NCBI GenBank assembly: GCA_965652645.1
Contig: CBFGXE010000023.1
Coordinates: 1 to 40,291, forward strand
Direction of reading: 5' to 3'
Origin: ZC4RG30 sp965652645
GTDB lineage: Bacteria; Pseudomonadota; Gammaproteobacteria; Steroidobacterales; Steroidobacteraceae
DNA length: 40,291 bases
Made by a program: the position numbers and the translations under genes
Shown here: piece after piece, positions 1 to 5,998 of the stretch
How positions within the stretch are numbered: the first letter of the stretch is position 1
Layout: each line of letters starts with the position of its first letter
The notes under the pieces: generated by a model
What the model was told of the DNA's origin: nothing
What the model saw: the letters and a program-made list of their open reading frames with translations, nothing else
The model's database searches: none

Positions 1-1156
1 GCGCCTTGCCCTCGATAGTGAGGTGCTTGGCCACCGCCTTCTCGTCCATCTTCGGCGGCAGGAAAAAGAACAAGCCCGAAGTCGCCATCTCCTTCATGGT
101 CTTTGCGCGCTCGCGCAGCGCCTCGGCGACGCCGCCGCAGAGCTCCAGGTCCGCATCGTCCACGCCGAGCAGGGCCAGCTGCTCGCGCAGCACCTTTGCC
201 AGCCCGGCGCGCGGGGTGCGCATGATGTGCTGCTGGTTGAGCCACAGCAGCTTGTCGGGATTGAAGGCTGACGCCGCCTTGTTCACATCCTTGATGTCGA
301 ACGCGGCGATCATCTCCTCGCGGGTGAAGATTTCCTGGTCGCCATGCGACCAGCCCAGCCGCACCAGGTAGTTCAGCAGCGCGTCGGGCAGGAAGCCTTC
401 CTTCTGGTATTCCAGCACGCTCACCGCGCCATGGCGCTTGGAGAGCTTCGCGCCGTCGGCGCCCAGGATCATCGGCACGTGCGCATACTGCGGTGGCGTG
501 GCGCCCAGGGCCTTCAGCATGTTGATCTGGCGCGGCGTGTTGTTCAGGTGGTCGTCGCCCCGGATCACGTGTGTCACACCCATGTCCCAGTCATCCACCA
601 CCACGCAGAAGTTGTAGGTGGGGTTGCCGTCGGAGCGCTGGATGATGAGGTCGTCCAGCTCGCTGTTCTGGAACACGGTGCGGCCATGCACCAGGTCATC
701 GACCACAACCTCGCCGTCCACGGGATTCCTGAAGCGGATCACCGGCTGCACCCCGGGCGGCGGGGTTTCCTTCGAGTCGCGCCAGCGGCCGTCGTAGCGG
801 GGCTTTTCCTTGCGCAGCAGCTGCGCCTCGCGCATGGCGTCCAGCTCTTCCTTCGAGCAGTAGCAGCGGTACGCCAGCCCGTTGGCGAGCATCTCCTCGA
901 TCACGGCGCGGTAACGGTCGTAGCGCTGCGTCTGGTAGTAGGGCCCCTCGTCCTCGTTGAGCCCCAGCCAGCGCATGCCCTCGAGGATCACGCCCACGGC
1001 CTCTTCGGTGGAGCGCTCGCGGTCGGTGTCCTCCACGCGCAGGATGAACTTGCCGCCGTGGCGGCGGGCCTGCAGCCAGGAGAACAGGGCCGTGCGCACG
1101 CCGCCGATGTGCAGCATGCCGGTGGGACTGGGCGCGAAGCGGGTAACGATGCTCAT
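1..1156 (-). CDS. gltX: Glutamyl-tRNA synthetase, 3' end cut by the window
   Basis: Charges tRNA-Glu with glutamate using ATP in the cytoplasm. About 385 N-terminal residues are present; the C-terminal anticodon-binding part lies outside the window. The class I signature is clear: the HIGH-type motif reads SPTGMLHIGG (residues 10-19) and the KMSKS-type motif reads KLSKR (237-241), with VIRGDDH (198-203) before it. The start at 1156 gives the standard MSIVTRFAPSPTG N-terminus. It precedes the DUF3237 gene's 3' end by about 30 bases on the same strand, so the two may be co-transcribed, though nothing links them functionally. Family identity is certain; whether it is discriminating or non-discriminating cannot be read. 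Confidence 0.97.
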   Translation of the reverse strand, partial: MSIVTRFAPSPTGMLHIGGVRTALFSWLQARRHGGKFILRVEDTDRERSTEEAVGVILEGMRWLGLNEDEGPYYQTQRYDRYRAVIEEMLANGLAYRCYCSKEELDAMREAQLLRKEKPRYDGRWRDSKETPPPGVQPVIRFRNPVDGEVVVDDLVHGRTVFQNSELDDLIIQRSDGNPTYNFCVVVDDWDMGVTHVIRGDDHLNNTPRQINMLKALGATPPQYAHVPMILGADGAKLSKRHGAVSVLEYQKEGFLPDALLNYLVRLGWSHGDQEIFTREEMIAAFDIKDVNKAASAFNPDKLLWLNQQHIMRTPRAGLAKVLREQLALLGVDDADLELCGGVAEALRERAKTMKEMATSGLFFFLPPKMDEKAVAKHLTIEGKA

Positions 1157-1186
1157 AGGCGGCGCATGGTAGCCGGCGCCACCGGC

Positions 1187-1672
1187 TCAGTCGACGCGGT
1201 AGAAATCCACGATCACGTGGTCGGGCTTCCTGATGCCGCGGGCGACAAACACGTGGCGGCGCAGCCATTCATGCGGGCCGGGGCGCACGTCGAATACGGG
1301 CGTGGTACGGAAATAGTAGGCGTCGGGCGGCACCTCGATGCCGCGCACCAGCTTGTCCATCACCTCCGGTTCGGCCGTGCGCACGCCCGTGTTGGTCACT
1401 GCGATCACGGTGCCGTCGCTGGCCTCGATGGAGTAGCGCGCCAGAACCAGGGTGAGGCCGCCAGGAGCAATGGCCTGCCAGTCGCCCCCGCCCGGCAGCA
1501 CCCGACCCTGCAGCCGTGGGCCGCCAACCGTGCCGCCGGTGACCGGGATGAAGCGCTTCCGGTGGCCGTCGATTTCGCCCTGCTCCACCGGCGGCGCCAG
1601 CTCGCCGCGCAGCGAGAACACATGCGTGAGGCCAGGGACCGGGGCGGAAGGCAAGGCGGGAATGCTGCTCAT
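1187..1672 (-). CDS. DUF3237 domain protein
   Basis: A 161-residue soluble protein that matches the DUF3237 pattern as I know it: an opening FSLRGELAPPVEQG strand, a central GGGDWQ segment followed by a hydrophobic strand (LTLVLARYSIEASDG), and a C-terminal YYFRTTPVFDV ... VFVARGIR section. The family forms a small beta-barrel-like fold and has no firmly established reaction. I chose the ATG at 1672 (MSSIPALP) because the 12 extra residues of the longer frame look like non-coding sequence and include a run of Cys/Arg. No signal peptide. It lies just upstream of gltX on the same strand. Confidence 0.8.
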   Translation of the reverse strand: MSSIPALPSAPVPGLTHVFSLRGELAPPVEQGEIDGHRKRFIPVTGGTVGGPRLQGRVLPGGGDWQAIAPGGLTLVLARYSIEASDGTVIAVTNTGVRTAEPEVMDKLVRGIEVPPDAYYFRTTPVFDVRPGPHEWLRRHVFVARGIRKPDHVIVDFYRVD

Positions 1673-1732
1673 TGCAGCCACTCTGTCACAGCATGACCGG
1701 TGCCTCAACGGCCCCGCACACCGGGGCCCGGA

Positions 1733-1761
1733 TTGCGCACCGCCGGGGCCGTGCGTAGACT
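1733..1761 (+). promoter_or_regulatory. Sigma-70-type promoter of tRNA-Val
   Basis: TTGCGC (1733-1738) and TAGACT (1756-1761) are separated by exactly 17 bp. The -10 ends 17 bases before the tRNA 5' end at 1779. The sequence after the -10 is GC-rich, as in stringently controlled stable-RNA promoters. Assignment rests on hexamer match and spacing only. Confidence 0.55.
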
Positions 1762-1778
1762 TGCGCTCCCTTCGGGGC

Positions 1779-1853
1779 GGGCGGTTAGCTCAGCGGTAGA
1801 GCACTGCTTTCACACGGCAGGGGTCACAGGTTCAAATCCTGTACCGCCCACCA
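1779..1853 (+). tRNA. tRNA-Val (anticodon CAC)
   Basis: All arms fold. Acceptor GGGCGGT (1779-1785) pairs with ACCGCCC (1843-1849). The D stem is GCTC/GAGC, the anticodon stem CTGCT (1804-1808) pairs with GGCAG (1816-1820) with one T-G pair, and the T arm is ACAGG-TTCAAAT-CCTGT. The seven-base anticodon loop is TTCACAC with CAC at 1811-1813, which reads GUG (valine). The discriminator base is A1850 and CCA is encoded at 1851-1853. Confidence 0.97.
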
Positions 1854-1867
1854 CTTCCCGGGACCGG

Positions 1868-1891
1868 CCCGGCCGATGTTTCACGGCCGGG
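1868..1891 (+). terminator. Hairpin downstream of tRNA-Val
   Basis: Perfect 8-bp stem CCCGGCCG / CGGCCGGG with an 8-base loop (ATGTTTCA), 14 bases after the tRNA. No U-tract follows (AGCCCCCCC), so it would be a weak or factor-dependent terminator, or a processing barrier. Confidence 0.5.
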
Positions 1892-1930
1892 AGCCCCCCC
1901 GGGGATGACGCCCCCACGACAAAGCGCGGA

Positions 1931-1938
1931 AGCGTACA
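1931..1938 (-). promoter_or_regulatory. Half-site of the TGTACGC-type operator upstream of the first Crp/Fnr gene
   Basis: AGCGTACA on the plus strand (TGTACGCT on the minus) is a perfect copy of one arm of the near-palindromes found upstream of three other units of this module. The other arm (1923-1930) is degenerate. It lies 50 bases before the regulator's ATG, a reasonable place for autoregulation. As a half-site it is much weaker evidence than the other three. Confidence 0.35.
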
Positions 1939-1988
1939 TACAGGCTCGGTCACGGCGCCCACCATGTCTCCTTTTGGGGAGAACATCC

Positions 1989-2720
1989 ATGCCCCGCGGC
2001 CCCACTACCAACCGGATACTCGCCAGCCTGCCCGCGCGCGACCTGCGACGCCTGGTTGCGCAGCTCGAACCGGTCGAACTGCGGTTCGGACAGGTCCTGT
2101 ATGAACCCGGCAGGACGATCCGCCATGTCTTCTTCCCCCTGGACTGCCTGGTCTCGCTGCTGACTGCGGTGGACCGGCAGCGCACGCTGGAAGTGGGCCT
2201 GGTGGGCAGCGAGGGGATGGCGGGAATGCCTTTCATCCTGGGTGTCGGCACCTCCGGTGTGCGGGCCCTGGTACAGGGCCCGGGCCAGGCGCTGCGTATG
2301 GCGGCCACGCCCTTCCACGTGGAATTCGACCGCACACCGGCGCTGCAGCAGGCGCTGTATCGCTACACCTACGCCTTGATGGCCCAGATCTCGCAGACTG
2401 CCGCGTGCAACCGCTTCCACGAGACCGGGCAGCGGCTGGCACGCTGGCTGCTCATGACGCGGGATCGCGTGGGCGCCGACGAGTTCGGGCTGACGCAGGA
2501 ATTTCTCGCGCACATGCTGGGCGTGAGGAGGGCCGGAGTCTCCGAGGCCTGCGCCGCACTCAGGCGCCGCGGCCTGATCAACTACAGCCGTGGCCTGTTG
2601 CAGATCCTCGACGGGCCGGGGCTCATGCGGGCCAGTTGCTGCTGCTACCGGATGGTCAAGAAGGTGTCCGAACGTGCGCAGCGGGTCCGCAACGTCAACG
2701 CGGCCCCAAAGCAGACCTGA
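1989..2720 (+). CDS. Crp/Fnr-family transcription regulator (paralogue 1)
   Basis: A 243-residue DNA-binding regulator with an N-terminal cyclic-nucleotide-binding-like beta-roll (about residues 10-125, GQVLYEPG ... VGSEGMAG), a dimerisation helix and a C-terminal winged helix-turn-helix (about 160-205, LTQEFLAHMLGVRRAGVSEA). The phosphate-binding cassette lacks the Arg-Ser pair of cAMP-binding Crp, so cAMP is probably not the ligand, and there is no N-terminal Fnr iron-sulfur Cys set. After the winged helix comes a Cys cluster, CCCY at 217-220, shared in spirit with paralogue 2 (CCECY). The ATG at 1989 was chosen because a GGGGAGAAC ribosome site precedes it and the N-terminus aligns with paralogue 2. 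It converges on the OmpA/DUF4398 operon. Ligand unknown. Confidence 0.88.
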   Translation: MPRGPTTNRILASLPARDLRRLVAQLEPVELRFGQVLYEPGRTIRHVFFPLDCLVSLLTAVDRQRTLEVGLVGSEGMAGMPFILGVGTSGVRALVQGPGQALRMAATPFHVEFDRTPALQQALYRYTYALMAQISQTAACNRFHETGQRLARWLLMTRDRVGADEFGLTQEFLAHMLGVRRAGVSEACAALRRRGLINYSRGLLQILDGPGLMRASCCCYRMVKKVSERAQRVRNVNAAPKQT

Positions 2721-2744
2721 CGCTGGTGGCGATCACCACCAGCG
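2721..2744. terminator. Hairpin between convergent regulator and ompA-like genes
   Basis: Perfect 9-bp stem CGCTGGTGG / CCACCAGCG, loop CGATCA, starting at the base after the regulator's stop codon. It could serve both converging genes. No U-tract on either strand, so factor-dependent termination or 3'-end protection is more likely than a classic intrinsic terminator. Confidence 0.5.
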
Positions 2745-2789
2745 CCAGCAGGATCCGGAAGAAGACATTCATCATTGGATGCGCTGCCC

Positions 2790-3713
2790 TCAGCGGGAGG
2801 CTCGGGGCGAATCACTGATGTTCACCTCCACGCGTCGATTCATCTGGCGACCCGTGGCGGTGCCGTTGTCGGCTACTGGATTGCTTTCCCCCATGCCGGC
2901 TGCAGTCAGGCGGTCGGCGTTCACGCCATGGCCAGTCAGGTAGAACTTGACTGATTCGGCCCGTCGTTCCGACAACCGCTGGTTGAGCTCATCTCCACCC
3001 ACGCTGTCGGTGTAACCGGCGATCGTGGCGGTGCGGTCCGGGTAGCGCGTGAGGAAGGCAGCGAGCTTGTCCAGATTGCCGGTGGCACCGGACCTGAGGT
3101 CTGACTGGCCGCTGGTAAAAAGCACATCCCCCAGGGTCAGTACCAGGCCCTGATCGGTGACCCGCGCATTCATGTCGTCGAGCTGGCGCTGCAGCTCTGC
3201 GGCTTCCTGCTGCGAGTCGGCCGCGCTCGCCTGGGCCGCGTCTGCGGCGCTGCGGGCTCGCTCGGCCACAAGCTGCTGGGCGGCGCCCGCGGCTTCCGCG
3301 GCCCTGGCCTGCATCCTGGCTGCGTCGGCTTCACGGGTGCGGGCATCCAGCCGGGCGCGCTCGCGCTGCTCGGTCAACGCGGTGCGCTCGAACTCCGCGA
3401 ATTCCGTCTGGGCCAGCGCGCGGGCGGTTTCCACCTTCCGGTCTGCGATGACGACGCGGTGCCCCGCCAGTTTGCTGTCCGGCTGGGAGGTCTCGGCGAG
3501 CCGCACTGCCCTTTCGGCATCCTCGACGGCCACCGGGGCGCGGCCGGCAAGTTGTGCATCCGACTGCAGGCTGCTCAGCCTCGCGCGCAGGTCGGCGGCA
3601 CCGGGCGGCAAGGAAGGTGTGCCGGCGCAGGCTGCCAACAGCGCGGCGGCGACACCTGCGGCTATCAGCGGGCGGGCGGATCGCAGTGGGTGATTGGCGT
3701 GTTCCAGTTTCAT
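2790..3713 (-). CDS. OmpA-family lipoprotein with DUF4398-like N-terminal region
   Basis: A 307-residue predicted outer-membrane lipoprotein that would tether the envelope to peptidoglycan. The signal ends in a lipobox (LLAAC, Cys29). Residues about 40-185 are Ala/Arg/Glu/Gln-rich with long heptad-like stretches, probably helical coiled coil. Residues about 190-300 are an OmpA C-terminal domain: start GDVLFTSGQSDL, the TDSVG loop with its Asp, and LSERRAESV with the Arg that in the family contact diaminopimelate. It overlaps the upstream DUF4398 lipoprotein gene by an ATGA junction, so the two are translationally coupled. A TGTACGC-type operator precedes the operon. Role in envelope stress is inference. 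Confidence 0.9.
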   Translation of the reverse strand: MKLEHANHPLRSARPLIAAGVAAALLAACAGTPSLPPGAADLRARLSSLQSDAQLAGRAPVAVEDAERAVRLAETSQPDSKLAGHRVVIADRKVETARALAQTEFAEFERTALTEQRERARLDARTREADAARMQARAAEAAGAAQQLVAERARSAADAAQASAADSQQEAAELQRQLDDMNARVTDQGLVLTLGDVLFTSGQSDLRSGATGNLDKLAAFLTRYPDRTATIAGYTDSVGGDELNQRLSERRAESVKFYLTGHGVNADRLTAAGMGESNPVADNGTATGRQMNRRVEVNISDSPRASR

Positions 3714-4105
3714 TGTCTGTCTCCTGCGGTGCGCTGCATTTCCTCGACGAGGGTGCTGGTGCTGCGCTTCATTTCTTCATTCATGGCCCGGGCTTTCGCC
3801 GCTCCGGCCCTGGCCGAAGCCAGTTCGGCGTCGGCGCGCGCCTCGTCTGCAAGCCTCTGGGCGGCGACCATCTTCTTCGCGGTCACCTCGGCCTGCGCCG
3901 CGGCGATGCTCGTGCGGGCCTGGTTGAGTTCCGCAGGGGCATGCTGGGCGGCATCCGAACGCTCGGCACTGGAAATGGCCTGCCGCGCGGCGTCGAGGCT
4001 CGCTGTGGGGGGTGGTGGGGTCGAAGCGCAGGCCGCGAGTGCAAGCCCCGCGGGGATCGCAATGGCCTGGCGCAGGCGCCTGTTTGTCTGTGGACTGGTT
4101 TGCAT
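3710..4105 (-). CDS. DUF4398 lipoprotein
   Basis: A 131-residue small lipoprotein: signal sequence ending in LALAAC (Cys26), a Pro-rich spacer (STPPPP), then an Ala-rich helix pair with the DUF4398 pattern (SLDAARQAISSAERSDA ... YxxA-like helices). The protein repeats the architecture of the N-terminal half of the downstream OmpA-like protein, so the pair probably arose by duplication or works as partners. Start at ATG 4105; its last codons overlap the start of the next gene (ATGA). An operator near-palindrome lies at 4184-4199. Function of DUF4398 is not established. Confidence 0.85.
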   Translation of the reverse strand: MQTSPQTNRRLRQAIAIPAGLALAACASTPPPPTASLDAARQAISSAERSDAAQHAPAELNQARTSIAAAQAEVTAKKMVAAQRLADEARADAELASARAGAAKARAMNEEMKRSTSTLVEEMQRTAGDRQ

Positions 4106-4183
4106 GGGATTTCCGTGGTGAAGGTGGAGAGCCGCATCTGGCTGCACCGGAGACCCATGCTGCGCGCATCGCGGCGCAAAGTC

Positions 4184-4199
4184 GGTACGCCAACGTACA
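4184..4199 (-). promoter_or_regulatory. Near-palindromic operator upstream of the DUF4398-OmpA operon
   Basis: GGTACGCCAACGTACA: perfect GTACG/CGTAC arms (4185-4189 and 4194-4198) around a CCAA centre. It matches the sites at 5079-5094 and 5888-5903 and lies about 80 bases upstream of the lipoprotein start, between that gene and the kinase stop codon. Proposed target of one or both Crp/Fnr proteins; this is inference from recurrence and symmetry. Confidence 0.6.
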
Positions 4200-4211
4200 C
4201 AGCGGCGCAGA

Positions 4212-5027
4212 TCAGTCAGACAACGGCAGCCTGACCGTGAAATCACTGCCTCTTCCAGCGCCCCTGCTGGCCGCGACCACATGCCCGCCATGAAGTTCCA
4301 CCAGGCTCCTGACGATCGCGAGGCCTATCCCCAGTCCCGATCGGGACTGTGAAGACGTCGCGTCGACCTGGCAGAAGAGGTCGAACACATGGGGGAGCAT
4401 CTGTGGAGCAATGCCAATGCCGGAATCGCGCACCCTGATCACGGCCTGCCTGCGCCGGACCTCGATGCGGATCGAAATCCGCCCCCCGTTTCCGGTGTAC
4501 TTCGTGGCATTCGAGATCAGGTTCACGAACACCTGCTCCAGTCGGAACGGATCCCCGCTCACCCAGACGGGTTCCCCGGGTGCTGTGGCAGTGAGCTTGT
4601 GCCTGGCCGCATCGACATCGGAGGCTGTCGTCTCGATGGCGTGTCCTACCACCTTGCGCAGGTCGATCCGCTCGCAATTCAACCGCATGCGCTCGCCCGT
4701 CATGCGCGACACGTCGAGCAGGTCTTCGAGGAGGCGGGTCATGCGCACCGCCTGGCGCTCGATCATGGCCTGCAGCTTCTGTCGCTCTGGCGCCTCGGGG
4801 GCGTGGCTGCCCCACAGGCGTACGGCGTAGCGCAGGGCCGCGACGGGTCCCCGCAGTTCGTGGCAGACCATCGCGACCAGATTTGCCGCCCCCGATGACA
4901 GGGGCTGCCCCGTAGTCGGCAGTCGCCGATAGCTTCGGGAATCGATGCAAAACGCGTCTTCATGAACCGGAGGCAACCCTTCGCGTTCCAGATCGCGATA
5001 CTCCGCGTCTTGTGCCTGATTTTGCAT
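4212..5027 (-). CDS. Soluble orphan sensor histidine kinase
   Basis: A 271-residue kinase with a full transmitter core. The H-box is CHELRGP with the phospho-accepting His56; the N-box NLISNATKYT contains Asn173; G1 is DSGIGI (201-206), an F-box DLF follows, and G2 is GLGIGLAI (231-238). The first 50 residues contain no membrane segment and no PAS or GAF domain that I recognise, so the input must come through a partner or the short N-terminus. I set the start at ATG 5027 (MQNQAQ), which has a CGGAG ribosome site. No response regulator gene is in the window, so its partner is elsewhere or is one of the neighbouring Crp/Fnr proteins. A palindromic site lies 50 bases upstream. Confidence 0.9.
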   Translation of the reverse strand: MQNQAQDAEYRDLEREGLPPVHEDAFCIDSRSYRRLPTTGQPLSSGAANLVAMVCHELRGPVAALRYAVRLWGSHAPEAPERQKLQAMIERQAVRMTRLLEDLLDVSRMTGERMRLNCERIDLRKVVGHAIETTASDVDAARHKLTATAPGEPVWVSGDPFRLEQVFVNLISNATKYTGNGGRISIRIEVRRRQAVIRVRDSGIGIAPQMLPHVFDLFCQVDATSSQSRSGLGIGLAIVRSLVELHGGHVVAASRGAGRGSDFTVRLPLSD

Positions 5028-5075
5028 AGCGCTCCGCCGCAAGAGGGGCGAAGTCTCGGGCGCCCGCAGGAATCT

Positions 5076-5097
5076 GTCTGTGCTCCAGCGTACAGAC
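5076..5097 (-). promoter_or_regulatory. Near-palindromic operator upstream of the histidine kinase
   Basis: The core TGTGCTCCAGCGTACA (5079-5094) carries the same right arm (AGCGTACA) as the site before paralogue 2. In addition, GTCTGT (5076-5081) and ACAGAC (5092-5097) form a perfect 6-bp inverted repeat with a 10-base spacer. It sits between the stop of the second regulator (5117) and the kinase start (5027). Confidence 0.6.
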
Positions 5098-5116
5098 CGG
5101 GCCAGGTCAAGCCGCG

Positions 5117-5821
5117 TCAGTGTCGGTGCACTGGAGGCAACAGGCGGTCAGTCTCTCTCTTGACCACTTCGTAGCACTCGCAGCAAAGCTGCTCCAGGCC
5201 TGGCCGGTCGAGCACCTTGATCGTTCCCCGGCGATAGCTTATGAGGCCGAGTTTCTGCAACTTGCCTGCCGCCTCGGTGACCCCTTCACGGCGCACGCCC
5301 AGCATGTTGGCGATCAGCTCCTGGGTCATGGCCAGTGTGTCGGAATCGACCAGATCCAGCGACAGCAGCAACCAGCGGCACAGCTGCTGGTCCACGCTGT
5401 GGTGGCGATTGCAGACGGCAGTCTGGGCCATCTGCGTGATCAAAGCCTGCGTATAGCGCAGCAGGATGTGCATCATTTCGCCGTGCAGGGCCAGTTCCTC
5501 GCTGATGTCCCGCTGCGTCATCCGGTAGGCAGTGCCAGCGCCCTGCACGATCGCCCGGTTGGTCGTGCTGACGCCGCCCATCACCAGCGCGATGCCGACC
5601 GCGCCATCGTGGCCCACTACGGCGATTTCGGCCGAGGCACCATCTTTCATCACGTACAGCAGGGAGACGATGGCATCAATGGGGAAATAGATATGGTGCT
5701 GCACGTCGCCTGACTCATACAGCACTGCCCCGAGGGGCAGCGGGACGATTTCCAGTTTCCTGGACAGCCTCGCCTTGTCCTCCGCCGGCAGCGCCGCAAG
5801 GAGTTGGTTCCGGTCGAACAT
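5117..5821 (-). CDS. Crp/Fnr-family transcription regulator (paralogue 2)
   Basis: A 234-residue regulator with the same architecture as the one at 1989-2720: beta-roll effector domain (VLYESG ... VGHDGAVG), dimerisation helix and winged helix-turn-helix (LTQ-type segment AMTQELIANMLGVRREGVTEA). It retains AVCNRHHSVDQQLCRWLL, a segment typical of this Crp/Fnr subgroup, and a CCECY motif (213-217) after the DNA-binding domain. I prefer ATG 5821 because the resulting N-terminus (MFDRNQLLAALP) aligns with paralogue 1; a GTG at 5863 would add 14 residues and would leave little room after the operator at 5888-5903. Downstream lies the kinase gene on the same strand, 89 bases away with its own operator-like site. 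Ligand unknown. Confidence 0.88.
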   Translation of the reverse strand: MFDRNQLLAALPAEDKARLSRKLEIVPLPLGAVLYESGDVQHHIYFPIDAIVSLLYVMKDGASAEIAVVGHDGAVGIALVMGGVSTTNRAIVQGAGTAYRMTQRDISEELALHGEMMHILLRYTQALITQMAQTAVCNRHHSVDQQLCRWLLLSLDLVDSDTLAMTQELIANMLGVRREGVTEAAGKLQKLGLISYRRGTIKVLDRPGLEQLCCECYEVVKRETDRLLPPVHRH

Positions 5822-5887
5822 CGCCTGCTGCCGCTCCGGGGTGCGCGAGAGGGGAATTGCCACGCTGCAACAGCGTGTATTGCGCTA

Positions 5888-5903
5888 TGTATGCCAGCGT
5901 ACA
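5888..5903 (-). promoter_or_regulatory. Near-palindromic operator upstream of the second Crp/Fnr gene
   Basis: TGTATGCCAGCGTACA, with six of eight symmetric positions matching; minus strand TGTACGCTGGCATACA. It is the best example of the module's recurring motif and lies 66 bases before the ATG at 5821, suggesting autoregulation. The TGTA-N8-TACA layout is compatible in size with a Crp/Fnr dimer site, but differs from the Crp (TGTGA) and Fnr (TTGAT) consensus. Confidence 0.62.
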
Positions 5904-5998
5904 CAAGCGCAGGAAGGGAGCTTACGGGAAAGCGGACGGGAGTGCAGGTAAACAGGTTTGATGATCCGTCTGGCTCAGCGGTCTATCGATTCCGGGGA

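Noticed and set aside
1..1156. HIGG in place of HIGH in glutamyl-tRNA synthetase as an anomaly
   Set aside because: Many bacterial GltX proteins carry HIGG or HVGG there, so this is ordinary.
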